A DNA stretch of 60,526 nucleotides from Bigelowiella natans CCMP2755 (lineage: Eukaryota > Cercozoa > Chlorarachniophyceae). The notes below the pieces were generated by a model. It was not told where the DNA came from. It searched no databases and worked only from the letters and a program-made list of their open reading frames with translations. Of this stretch, positions 1 through 11,231 are shown in pieces (within the stretch, counting starts at the first letter, position 1; every line of letters begins with the position of its first letter). The DNA lies in assembly GCA_000320545.1 (NCBI GenBank), contig ADNK01000007.1:75001-135526 (forward strand), given 5' to 3'. Position numbers and translations under genes: made by a program.

Positions 1-900
1 CATCCAACGCGCGCTGATAATGCTGAGAACTATGTCTCGAAGCACGGGGGTCAGTAAATATAAGAGGAGGAGGCGGGATGATGATCATTATACAAAAGAT
101 TACTACTTTTCGTCGTACATATGTTTGATTCTCCATGTCGCCTTACAAGTCATATCGGAAGGATGAACTACACCACTAAGCGATCATCACAACAAAAATC
201 CAACTTGATTGCAGGAAAGTTATTGACACCGCCGTTCTCTCAAGAGCGATTCATGGAGCTTAGGCCGTTTAAGGAACATCGATTTCGGTCAGTGTTGTGA
301 TATGCGGTTTCAGAGAAACCCATGATAGAGCTGGAGCAGAGCAGTTTCAGTTGTGGGGCTTCATTTCCTTATTAGTTATCACCAATATTACTGCCTTCCT
401 CCTGCTTATTCTTCATATCTCCTCAGGGTGCGGGGCATCGGCTTTACACAGGCCTCAACAGACATCGTACAACCATACAAATAAACGACCTCACCAACCT
501 CATATACCGTAGACGGCATGATCGTTTCTTCATGTCATACTGTTCTCGATGTCGTATTTAGGTTCTATCTGGCCTTGGTTGGGTGTCGGTCACCGGCAGT
601 GGGCCGTGCGAGATTAAGGTTGCAGCATACCGATCATACTGTTCATGGGCAATAATATTTGAGTAGACATGCACTCACGTATACGCACACGTAAACAGCA
701 GAAGAAGAGGGGATGGGAGCAGGGGAGGGGAAAGTTAGAAAACACTGTACTCTCAGATCTTTGCTCACATAGAGATGTTATCTTTGTGCTAGGTGTCTGG
801 CCCGGAAGGGATGGCCATATTCACCCGGGAACCTCTCATGCCGAACGAATTCAAGAGGGGAAAAGCGTCGAAGTTCACCGGGAAGCGCTTCACCAGATAG
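1..900 (+). CDS. 3' end of an unknown gene (last four exons)
   Basis: Four exons read in one closed frame: 1-49, 215-287, 427-466 and 793-900, ending in TAG at 898-900. Donors are GTCAGT, GTCAGT and GTACAA; all acceptors are AG. The joined C-terminus is about 90 residues, hydrophilic, rich in Pro, Phe, Arg and Lys, and ends in a basic tail (TGKRFTR). A conserved-looking block PEGMAIFTREPLMPNEF lies in the last exon. There is no membrane segment. I do not recognise the family; a short structural protein is one possibility, but no function is claimed. The gene continues off the left edge, and its 3' end faces the 3' end of the next gene. Confidence 0.7.
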
Positions 901-1568
901 ATAAAATCGTCACGGATGATACGCCATGAAAGCACGATATTACGCTGTCATCGCGTGTATGGCATAAGAAACGCCGACTACTGCGACGAGAGTATCTAGA
1001 TGTACAGCGTTACGCGAGCATGTAAAACAGTTCTTTAAGCTTGACCGCAAACGTGTTTGCACCTGCATTCGATCGCTACTTGCACGCAACCATGTTTGCA
1101 CTACTTGCCGCGCATTGTTTGCAGAGTAGGCACGAATCTAGGTATATCTACATTCAATCACAGCCAGACTGCTGATAACATTGAGCCCGCTATGGAGCAG
1201 GGCTTCTAGAGCATAGTTAAATGCATAACAAGTTTCATTCAGCGCCGCAGCAATTTTTCGTGCAAGTTGCATAGCATCTGCTAGTGCACACAAAGATGGG
1301 CCAGTGCGAGAAATCGTCTAATGCTTCATACAGATCCATGTACAGCTACATAAGGATGACTATTGAACAAAGTTAATTGATTAATTACATCCGTCTTATG
1401 TACAGAAGTAGCCTTATCTAATGTCGAAATAAGTTACTGTACAGCTTCAAATAAGAGCTACTCTACTTTGGCATATGCATTCTATGTCTCTTACTTATGG
1501 TACTACTGCTATGGTCGAGACTTAAGCGGAAGAAGAAGCCAGTGTGCCCTTCATCGTGCCTTTGATGA
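901..1568. other. Convergent intergenic spacer 1
   Basis: No coding exon seen. It separates two 3' ends. It contains scattered CTAG words (atctagat, aatctaggt, ttctagagc, gctagtg) and Gly/Cys-type hexamers such as gcatgt and ttgcacgc. This is the weakest example of the CTAG-rich composition seen in the other six tail-to-tail spacers. Confidence 0.6.
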
Positions 1569-4500
1569 CTAACCCTTGTACCCACCTTCTCCTCCTCTTT
1601 GGCGGTGGATTGTTTGAGATGATGATGAACTAGTCGTCGACTCTATGCGCTCCAGCCTTCGGTCCATATTTTTCAGCTTCACTTCGACAGAAGAGAATCG
1701 TCGATGAAGCTGCATAAACCTTTCCTCCATACGTTGATACACTATTTCGATACCATTTAGCAGCATGAAGATGTTTCCCTTTTTCCTTCCTGTAGTGTCG
1801 GAAGAGAAGATGCTTCTTGTTACACAGCTGCTGTTGCGGTGTTGCTGTTGTTGTTGTTGCTGCTGCTGCTGGCAATGACCACTGTAGGCTTTTCTCTCTC
1901 CTTCTCCTCCATCATCGTCATCAACGTCCTTATCGTCTTCTTGATCACCATCAAAGCCATTGGAGTCGTCTGCCAGGCGTTGGTGGTGATGGCTATCGTG
2001 CCACTCCGCCTTCTCCTTCTCGCCAATGCTTTCCCCATTGCCATTCAGAAAATTAGAACTCGAAGGGACAAGATGAGAAGGAAAAGGAGATGGGTCTTGA
2101 TAATCATCACTCTTCTCCTTCTTGACAGTTGCTGCGGGAAATGCAGTTGCAGAGTTCGTGGAAGAATAGGAGGAAGACTCAGTTGCACTAGTATCGACCT
2201 CGTCTTCGTCGTCGTCCTCCTCCTCCTCCTCCTCGTCTTTCTTCTTCTTTATCTCTTTCTTCTCCTCCTCCTCCTCCTTCTCTAGGGCCTAAGCATAGAG
2301 TAGGGAGATACAGTAGGGGTGGGGATTTCTTAGGATGTGCAAGATACAAATTAATTCTCTTCGCGAGCTTTCATAGAAATTCCTAAATGTGTTTTCGTTT
2401 GAAGATAAAACCTTAAATTGTTTTCTCACCTCCAGCGCCTCTAACATGGGGGGATTTGTAGGCGGGGCCTGTGTAGCAAGAATTATGCAACCCTGATGTG
2501 AGCAGTAGCGTGAAAACATCGCGCGCACATTCACCTCTCCTCTTTCTTGTGTGTTAATTAGACATAACAATGTTACCTGAGAAGGCCGGTGACTGTTGAA
2601 ACTACTAGATTGACTGTTCGTTTGTCGTTGATAATCTTGCTGCTGGTGGTGCGTATTTACTCGCGATGTGCCCGTCATGAACGCCTGGGCCCCCTTCTTC
2701 GTAATCGTCGTCGCCATTGAGGCCGAATGCTGATTTCCATCCGGAGCTTTCGATTCTGTTTCGTCTTTTTGGGTCTTCCGGTCTGTCGTAATCTCTCCCT
2801 TCTCATCTTGCTCGGTCAAGTGACTCGCGTTTGTCGATGAGATGAAAGCAATTTTCTGATCTCTAAATCCTCTTTCTCTCCCTCTTCGCTCCTTCCTTCC
2901 TCGACCCGCACCAGTTCCCTGTTGATGCAGATGCTGGGAGTAAAAACCAGATGTCCTCCTCATTTGCGGGGTTGAAATAGATCTTGACAACACTGGCCTG
3001 TGGAGTCTATTGGTTTGAGTATTTGTGTTAACGCTTGTATGACTGGAAGAAGAAGTAGAAGAAGAAAGGGGTGGCATGGAAGGAAGAGGTCTATTTGAAT
3101 TGCGTGGGCCAATGCGTGGGCTGGGTCTCAATCTCTTGCTGCTAGCATCTGATCTATATGGCGTGGTATGCGAGAGAGAATTCGGCTCTTTGGGCAACAT
3201 CATCATTTGTTTTTCCACGCTTCGCTGTGGATGTGGATGGGGAGCATAAGCGTTGAGATTCTGATCATTGTTGACACCCCTGCTTGTATCCTGATCACCA
3301 TTGGCATCTCTTCTGTCCCTATTCTGATGATTGAATTGGTGGTGGGAATGGTGAAGATTCTCATCCCATCGGTGCCGTCTTTTCGTTCGATTGGCTTGGA
3401 TATCGTTGTTGTTGTTGTTGTCTCGGCTGTGTCGTCTATGACGTTCTATCGACAAATTCGTTCTCCTTCTGTTATTTCTTCTATTTACTGAAGTTTCTGG
3501 TGTACTTTGCGAACGTTCTAATGCTGTGGGTTTAATATTCGCGCTGAATATGCCCATCTGAGTATCTGGACGGGTCGAAGGAGCTGGAAATACACAGTAG
3601 AGAACGATGCATGTGAGCTCAAACAGGAATATATTTAACGTTTCGATTCACTACCTTTCGGACTGTTCTTCTTTTTCCGCCGTTTTCTTTTCCTTTTGTT
3701 TGTTCTCCTTGGAAAGAATGATCCTCTGGTAGAAAGAGTAATTAGGGGAGCGGTATCTCTCTTCAAAATGATCATAATGTGTGAAATCCAGGTTACCTGT
3801 GATTATCAAACGCACATTGCCTTCGATCCCACTTTCTATTTGGGAAAGATGACCCTAGAGTGCTGTATCTATCGCCCTTGTCCGCAGATGAGGACATAGG
3901 TCTAAAGCAGCGGAAATGGGGGACTGCGATGGGCCATCATCATTCGGGTTGTTGGTAAGACATATGAGTGCTCCATTCGAAGGTTAGAATCTCTGTCCCT
4001 TCTTCTCTCCGAAGACGGCTCAGGAAGATGAGTCATCAGGTTCAAGTAATAATTATTTAGGTGTTTTTTCGATGATTTACGTTAGAAAATTCGAATGATA
4101 ACAGAAAGACTCTCGACGCTCACCCAAATTTCAAAAATCCTGCGGACAGATGGTAAATAGATTGGCTGCAACTCACCACAAGTTTTTTTCCAGCTTTGCT
4201 TTTTTTCCTGGAAAGCTGGTGGTGCCCAGGAGAAGGCCTCGGGATTCTCTGGAAAACTCAGAGAAGAGAGCACCAGGCTGCGTAGTTGCCAAAATATTTC
4301 AGATTCAATGAACAGCTTTTCTAAAAGATAAACGCATTGTATCCTAAGTAAACTTACAATAAATATTAACCTAAATGCCTGTCGTAATTCATAAATCTCA
4401 TGTTCCCCGATGAATTATCGCAGAACATGTAGTTGAATCTTTCATACCGAGCACCTCCTTTTGAGGGCAGATGATCTACATTTTGCACTGAAGACATAAG

Positions 4501-4633
4501 GAGCTGCAAGCCGTCCCGAGCTAAATCCCGTATATGCGGGCAGAACATGAGGAAATATCTTACAAAAGTACTCCTAAAATGGCTTCGGAATCCCACAATT
4601 TGCCGAATTCCAGATGAGCCAACATGCTTTATT
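1569..4633 (-). CDS. Large low-complexity, probably nuclear protein (5' end unresolved)
   Basis: Seven exons close in phase on the minus strand: 4633-4371, 4320-4177, 4139-4124 (a 16-nt micro-exon), 3901-3797, 3725-3655, 3583-2577 and 2288-1569, ending in TAG. The first two exons encode a Phe/Arg-rich ordered segment (starts KHVGSSGIRQIVGFRSHF). A polybasic stretch KRKRKRRKKK follows and looks like a nuclear localisation signal. A long Arg/Asn/Ser/His/Gln-rich region comes next, then an acidic Glu/Asp block, a run of about ten Gln, and a C-terminal helix MEERFMQLHRRFSSVEVKLK that could be a coiled coil. Possible further 5' exons lie at 4690-5170 (for example a His-rich stretch near 5090) but I could not join them. 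A regulator or RNA-binding protein is possible; family unknown. Two introns are only 37 and 50 nt. Confidence 0.65.
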
Positions 4634-5276
4634 CTGGATAAAAAAATATCGGAATAACATCAATACCCATATCAACCTCTTCTTGCGCAAAACCTATCCT
4701 TTGGGCCACAACCTCAGAACTGCTCACCTTCCCTCACGCACACCCTCACCCCGAAACAGAGGCAATTGTAGGGGGGAAAGCGAAAGATGAAGGTCTCTGC
4801 CTCCCAGCCTGCCCTAGACAGACTATCTATCCGATTCAACAAACGCGGACATAGAGATACCAAGGGGTAAAACTGACTATGGACGATTTGCATGAAGCTT
4901 TGTTTTTTATGCTTTGAGTTTTTCTTCGGGTGCGATAAGGAGATATATTCGAATGCCTGTTCCTGACCATTGCGCTGCTGCGTCTACGTGACAAATAAAC
5001 AGGAAGATGCGGGTCGTCCGGAGTGAGAACGATATTAAACAAATTCGCAACCCAATGAAGAATATTATGATGCGGGTGCCAATGTACGCCATCCACGGAA
5101 TGAACATGCGAGCGATATCAAGGATAGAATCCAGGGTAATAAATCCAAAATTGTGTACTTTTGCCCTCATCCTTCGGAGCTATCTGCAATTTGAGCAATG
5201 CATAATGTGTACTCTGTGGCGAAATCACAAATGACGTATCATAATGTAATTCCGCAACATCAATAACTAGGGAAGC

Positions 5277-7961
5277 ATGGGTAGCGGAATAAGCCAACAG
5301 GACTTCAGTGAAACTGTGACGACGGAAGCGGATATGCTAATAGAGAAAACTATCAAACGGCAGCATTGCACACCTGTGTTGTCCGTCGTAGTCATTTCAG
5401 TGCTCATGGGGGCAATCAACTTTGGGTCATTCTCAGCACCGCAACATTTGCTTATGCCATCTGCAAACCTGTCAAACACTAATAGTTGCATAGCCAAATT
5501 TAATCCATAAGATGATAGAGGCTGACAAAAAAACTGACCACCTTGTGAGGAACTGTCAAAACGGGGCGTGTAGCCACGAGACATTTTACAAACTGTACTT
5601 TCCGGAAAGCGACTCTTTTATGCTGGCGGACTCAATCATAAATTTATTTCTTTTATCTCAGCCGTCTCTTCTTCTCCATTTGACATAAGAAAGTGGTCAT
5701 AATTATTTTCAGGTATAACACTTCTGTATTGAACACGCCTGAGTTCGTTATTCGGACTTCTTTGGACTCGGAGGGCGGTTATGTGGACGATTTCTCATGG
5801 GCTATCATCGTATCGATATTCTGCATGGGCGGTCAGTGGGAAGAACAAGGGAATGGAATAAATATTGGAGGGAGGGAAAGACCAATACATCTTCTTGTTA
5901 TTAGCAGTTTTGATTGAAAATGAGCATAGAATCGCATGCTTTTCACATGTTTGATATTGCGATGATATTCAAGTGGTGTGATTGGTATTGACGACACCAT
6001 TTTTCTTTCACTTTCACTCTCTTCATAGGTTTGATAGGCTCTACGCTTGCACCGCCCATCCTGGACACCGTGGGCCGCAAAACCTTCATGTATTATTACA
6101 GCCAGTATCCACCATTTCTGTTTATAATTATTATTATTGTTTTTTTCATCATCATTGAATATCATTATTTATCCGCTTTCGTACCATAATTTTTGCTTAC
6201 ATATTTATATTTGGGTGATCTGGTCTCGAATACATATCAGGTTTTTCAACGGTGTATTCCTCACAGTCTGTCTCATCTTCCAGGTCGTAGCAATAGATAC
6301 AAATTTGCTTATCACTCAAGAGTGACCATCTTCATCTTCCCTAAGAACGTTTACACAGCAGCATTTAGTTTTATCGTGTTTTCTCCTTCCTTCCTCTCTC
6401 CGATCCATAGGCTTGTTCAATGTCTGTGATGTGGCTGGTTATGGCGCGGCTCATGATAGGCGTCAGTTGTGGAGGTAGTACACCTCCTCGCGGAACATGA
6501 GACCACATTAGAAGCGAACGTATTGTTGATCTACGTGCGTATCGGCTCTTTGTCTTTATCTTCCCCTCTATTTAATTTCGTATAGATGTCAGCAAAATCC
6601 CTTAAATTTACTCCTTCCACCCTGCCCCCCCCCCCCCCTCTCTCTTTCCATATTCTCAAGGTAACACTGTAGCTGTGCCCCTGTACCTTGGGGAGATAGC
6701 CCCCGTCAATTTGAGGGGAATGCTTGGGACTCTCAACCAGTTTGCAATGGTCATGCAGATAGAGTATATTCATTCCTTTTCATTGTTTTTGCGCTCCTGC
6801 TACTCAAGGAAGCAGCTGCAAGAACATCGATGCATTATTTCTCAATGGCATGGCTTCAGGAACGAGGCCATGCCGGAACAAATCCGTCGGTGTTTTTTGG
6901 CAAGAATGCATGGTTTCCATTCCCCAATAACACACTTGTGAAAGTATATGTACAAACAATGAATACGTGTAATTGTGTGTGTGTGTGTGTATGAAGGAGT
7001 TGGAAATATATACACATCCCATCCCATCCCCCCCTTTGTCGGGGTAGTTTTATGGTTTCTTATCCTTCCCAAACTTTCTCCTGTAGGTGGTTGGAATTCT
7101 TCTGGCGCAAGTCCTTGGTAGTATTTTCTTCCCACTCGAATGGGAAATCGTTGCAGTTGTTAGGCCAGTATTCTTAAGTGGAACTACTATTACAAAATCA
7201 GGAAAGCCTCTCGGAAGTGATCCAGAATGGCGCTATCTTCTTGCTATAGGAGCGATCTTCAGCTCTGCACAAGTAGGGATGCATGATGGATGACTGCGAT
7301 GATAATGATGATGATGATGATAATGATAGCATTGTGAATGATATCATGACACTCCTCTCGCTAGTATACTGCATTGCTGGTGAAGAAAGTCCATCCGTCG
7401 TCTTCTTTGATTAGTTTTGTCGTCATTTAATTCGTCGTTGATTGCCGTCAGGTTTGCCTCAGTGTTTGCGTCCCGGAGTCACCTCGCTGGCTCGTTATGA
7501 ACAATCGCATTCCAGAGGTGTTATAACTGCTATCACTACTACTACTTCTTAGAATGGTGTGCTGATTCCTTATTCTTCATGCTGTTGATGATTGATTAGG
7601 CTGAGAAGACGTTAGAGCTTCTTCGTGGAACCGATGAAGACGCGAAGAAGTATATTGAGGTAAGCAATGATACCCTCCCCCTCTTTTACACACAAGAAAT
7701 AAAGGGCACACGGCACACACCCAACAGGGACGGAGGGAGAGAGAAAGAGGGCGAATTGAGCCTTTGTCACCATATCCCCATGCAGTCACAATCGTCATCA
7801 TCATCATTATCATTATTGCCCATCACCATAATCATCATCATCATCATCATCATCATGATATCTACACCAAATCATATGCCTCCTTCACCTCCAAATCACT
7901 GCCCCCACCGGTCAGATTGAGGTAGAGTCGATGCTAGAGCTCGCTGAGGAGGAAAAACAGG

Positions 7962-7993
<32 letters not shown>

Positions 7994-8558
7994 GCGATGG
8001 TCGTTATTCACCAGGGGTCATGATCGCTCTAGTAATGCTAACATCATCATAACAAGCGTATGTATGTTGCGATGAAATAGGAAATGTCGGTCACGAGTCT
8101 CGTTCGTAAGCCGGTTGGTCAGATAAGATAGAAAATAAATGAAGAACAAGGAGAAGAAGAAGAAGAAGATGATGATGATGAAGAAGATGATGATATTCAC
8201 CCCCCTTATAAATCAATATATCTATCTATGTATGTATGACCAGCGCACAAATGCTGCTGTACACCCAATGAGGACAACAGACAAATCCTTGCTGCATGTG
8301 CATGGAACTACTACTAATACTACTGCTACTACGACTATTACTACAATACTACTCAGACCCTGCGCTTTCCTTTCATGGTTGGCGTGGCTCTCCAGGTAGT
8401 AGTAGTTGTTGTTGTTTGGGTAAAAATAGGGTGTGAACCAGGATTATTTCACGTTCAGCGTATGAGTATATTATGAAAACATTATAAAAATAACATCTAT
8501 TCCAAAGATAATGGTTTGATGATGCCCCTTTTCTGGCTTTGTTTCTCTCCCCTCCCCG

Positions 8559-8604
<46 letters not shown>

Positions 8605-10095
8605 GCTCTTCCAGCAGTGGAGCGGCATAAATGCCGTATTCTACTATTCGACAGGTTGTGACCTGATGAGAGGAAGATAAGATATATACATTATGGTGAA
8701 GCACGATTGATAATCCGCACAACGCAAACGGCTGTGTTGATGCCAACGAGGCAGAAAGGCAGGTGATATAGTAGATACTCTGTGCACAGGTTTTTTCGCC
8801 AGCGCCAAATTTGCTGACCCGTATCTTGGAACGGTTCTCTGCGGATTCGGTACTAATAAGAGCGAAGTTATTTTTGCAATCGATGATCTATGTATGGAGG
8901 AGAATGCGCCATATATTGCAACGTCGCAATCACTCGCAGCTGGGGATTATTTCCTCTTTAATCGTTGGTTGTATCGGCAGTGAACGTGCTTGCGACTGGG
9001 TTTGCTGTGGAGTTGATGGACAGAGCGGGCAGAAAAGCGTTGCTGACATTATCCGCATTGGGGATGACCCTCTCTTCGATTCTGCTTACGTTCTCCCTCG
9101 TCGCCTCGAACGAATTTGCCGTGGAGCTGGGGTATTATTTGCACTACTACTAGTAGCACTAGTAGTAGAAGTAGTGGTACTACAGGTGAAAGTGAAAGTG
9201 GTGATATCAATCGCAGCTACTATGTGATGTATGTGTTGATCTATTTCTATTGGCCTCTCATCGCAATCGAACGAGGGTTTGTGTTCTAATTCTGAACCTC
9301 TTCCAACCCCCTCCTACTATGATTGCTTCAGATACATCGAGGTGATGGGAGTGTTGTCATACGTGGCTTTCTTTGAATTCGGCCTTGGTCCTATACCGTG
9401 GGCAATAACTGCCGAGCTCTTCGGTGCTGTGGAGCGAGCGACAGCGATGGGTGCATGTTCTGCCGTGAATTGGATTGCTAACTTCATCGTCGGTCTGACC
9501 TTCCCTGCAATGAACGGAGCGCTCGGAAGCTATACTTTCCTCCCTTTCGCGCTGGTGATGAGGGAGAAATATAAGGGGAGAGACAGAGAAAGAGGGGGGG
9601 GGAGGAGGTTGAGGGGCCGGAGAGTGGGAGGGTACAGGGTATTGAGGAATAAAAAGTGATAAAGAAATAGTATTATTTATCACTACAGCAGTACTGAATT
9701 GTGAATGTATTTGCCCTCTCTTTTTCGTCTTCTTTCTCCCCATTAATCAATCAACCAATCTACCTGATAATTTACAAATTCGTGGTTTTCTGCCTGCATG
9801 GGTGAACGTGGTTAGGTAACATTCTTCGCCATGCTGTTCTCCATATGGTATGTGCCTGAGACAAAGGGCAAGACGCTGGCGGAGATTCGGGTGCTGCTAA
9901 GCTAAAGCTGCTTAATCATTGTCTTGCATATGCCGCATGCGTATGAAAGCACCGACAGTTCTCATGCTTTTGAACTATATGTTGTGCTAGGAATCTATGC
10001 AAGCGAAGAAAGATGATACTGTCACCAAGGATAAAGAGCCGCTAATGAAAGAGATGTCCAGTGATTTGAAATCAATGGAGGATGGCGTGTACTAA
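5277..10095 (+). CDS. GLUT-type sugar transporter (major facilitator superfamily), 527 aa
   Basis: Seventeen exons close exactly in frame: 5277-5425, 5713-5831, 6029-6089, 6241-6283, 6411-6474, 6661-6749, 7087-7272, 7452-7517, 7600-7659, 7916-7960, 8357-8395, 8606-8654, 8790-8849, 8981-9131, 9332-9554, 9816-9890 and 9991-10095. Family signatures appear in order: FGYNTSVLN in helix 1, DTVGRKT in loop 2-3, YLGEIAP in helix 4, PESPRWL at the end of the first half, QQWSGINAVFYYS in helix 7, DRAGRK in loop 8-9, GPIPWAITAELF in helix 10 and PETKGKTLAEI after helix 12. This is the full 12-helix layout of a facilitative hexose carrier; the substrate cannot be read from sequence. It should lie in the plasma or an organelle membrane. 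The helix-7 QQ-SGIN signature matches glucose carriers. The intron before 8606 ends in a long (TC)n tract that serves as its polypyrimidine tract. Confidence 0.95.
8560..8604. repeat. (C)n/(TC)n microsatellite at an intron 3' end
   Basis: A poly-C run then a pure CT repeat ending directly in the acceptor CCAG of the transporter exon at 8606. The repeat seems to act as the polypyrimidine tract. Confidence 0.9.
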
Positions 10096-11231
10096 TTAAG
10101 TCGCTCGTGAGAAATAGCTACCACTACTGACTTCGCGCGTACATTAAACAGCAATTACTATCAATCCATCTGAAGAGTTACCTTCTATTGCGCTCTTCAG
10201 AATCTAAAAATGCGTCAATCTTGAGGTATTTCGCGCGGCGTAGCGCCAAAAAGATTTTCCTCGTAATGATTCTAGGATTTACAGTGCTAGACTGCATAAC
10301 GACACGCATGCAGTCACAATGTGATGTTGCCACACCATATTCTATCCTCTCTATGGCCTGGCTGCAGATATAGATTTATCGAGCGCAAGACTTGGGCATT
10401 GCGCTGCTTAGCTGCGTTATGCATTGCTTGTATGTTGCAACATCACATCATGCAAATTCTGACTGCATGCGTGTTAGATTTATCGAGCGAAAGACTTCAT
10501 AACAGTGCGCTGCTTAGCTGCGTTATGCATTGTTTGTGTCCAACTATGGACACAGTACATGTAATATATACAATATATATGACATATACGCATGTCTATA
10601 TAATACATGTAATATGTATAATATATACGTATGTCTATTGTTCCAGCCTTCTACAGTGAATATCAAAACACGCCCCATGCTAGGTAGCTAGCTAGCATGT
10701 AAACATCCTTGCATGCATGCTGTCTAGCTGTGTGCGACCATGAACAGCACTTGCTAGCTTGCCCGATACCATTAAAGCATGTTCTGGAATTATTTCAGAT
10801 AGCGAAGCACACTCGCCCCTTGACTAGCGAGTACGTACGTTCACACCCACGCAACCTTCGGTGAATATGAATGAACAGCCATTTAATATGTTCACAACTT
10901 TTTATTTAGGCCTACGATAGCCTTCGTCTTACGTCATAAATCTACTACCTAAAGCTGCATAGTTACAGATTAGTTTATAAACGAGCAACAGACACAATGT
11001 ACGTAGGTCGTTGCCACTGTTATTTATCTTCTAGTTGGAGCAACTTCACGTTTTCCTCCGTGAGCCACTTGCCCCTCTTTTCGTCATCGCGGACATTCTG
11101 TATTCATTCACCAGCAAAACATACGAGAAGTGCGGGAAAGTAATTAGTATCATCACCTGCTTTTCACCGGAGGGATATAGATTGATTCGTGAACGAGCGA
11201 CAGATTGTATTCATTTAGGGACATATCATTA
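10096..11231. other. Convergent intergenic spacer 2, CTAG/GCATGC-rich
   Basis: No convincing coding exon. It separates the 3' ends of the transporter and the galactosyltransferase. It contains gctagctagcatg (about 10688), gcatgcatgctgtctag (about 10712) and many further CTAG and ATGCAT words, a TA-rich tract of atgtatat repeats (10558-10640), and a degenerate direct repeat listed separately. Confidence 0.8.
10371..10537 (+). repeat. Tandem degenerate direct repeat, two copies of about 60 nt
   Basis: Copy 1 (10371-10430) and copy 2 (10475-10537) both begin tagatttatcgagcg and share the block gcgctgcttagctgcgtta followed by tgcattg. They differ by small insertions and substitutions in between. 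Period is about 104 nt. The repeat lies inside the CTAG-rich convergent spacer. Confidence 0.8.

Noticed and set aside
1839-2285. Plus-strand leucine-rich open frame of 148 codons
   Set aside because: It is the antisense shadow of the minus-strand acidic/Gln-rich exon 2288-1569; poly-Leu arises from complement of Glu/Lys/Gln codon runs.
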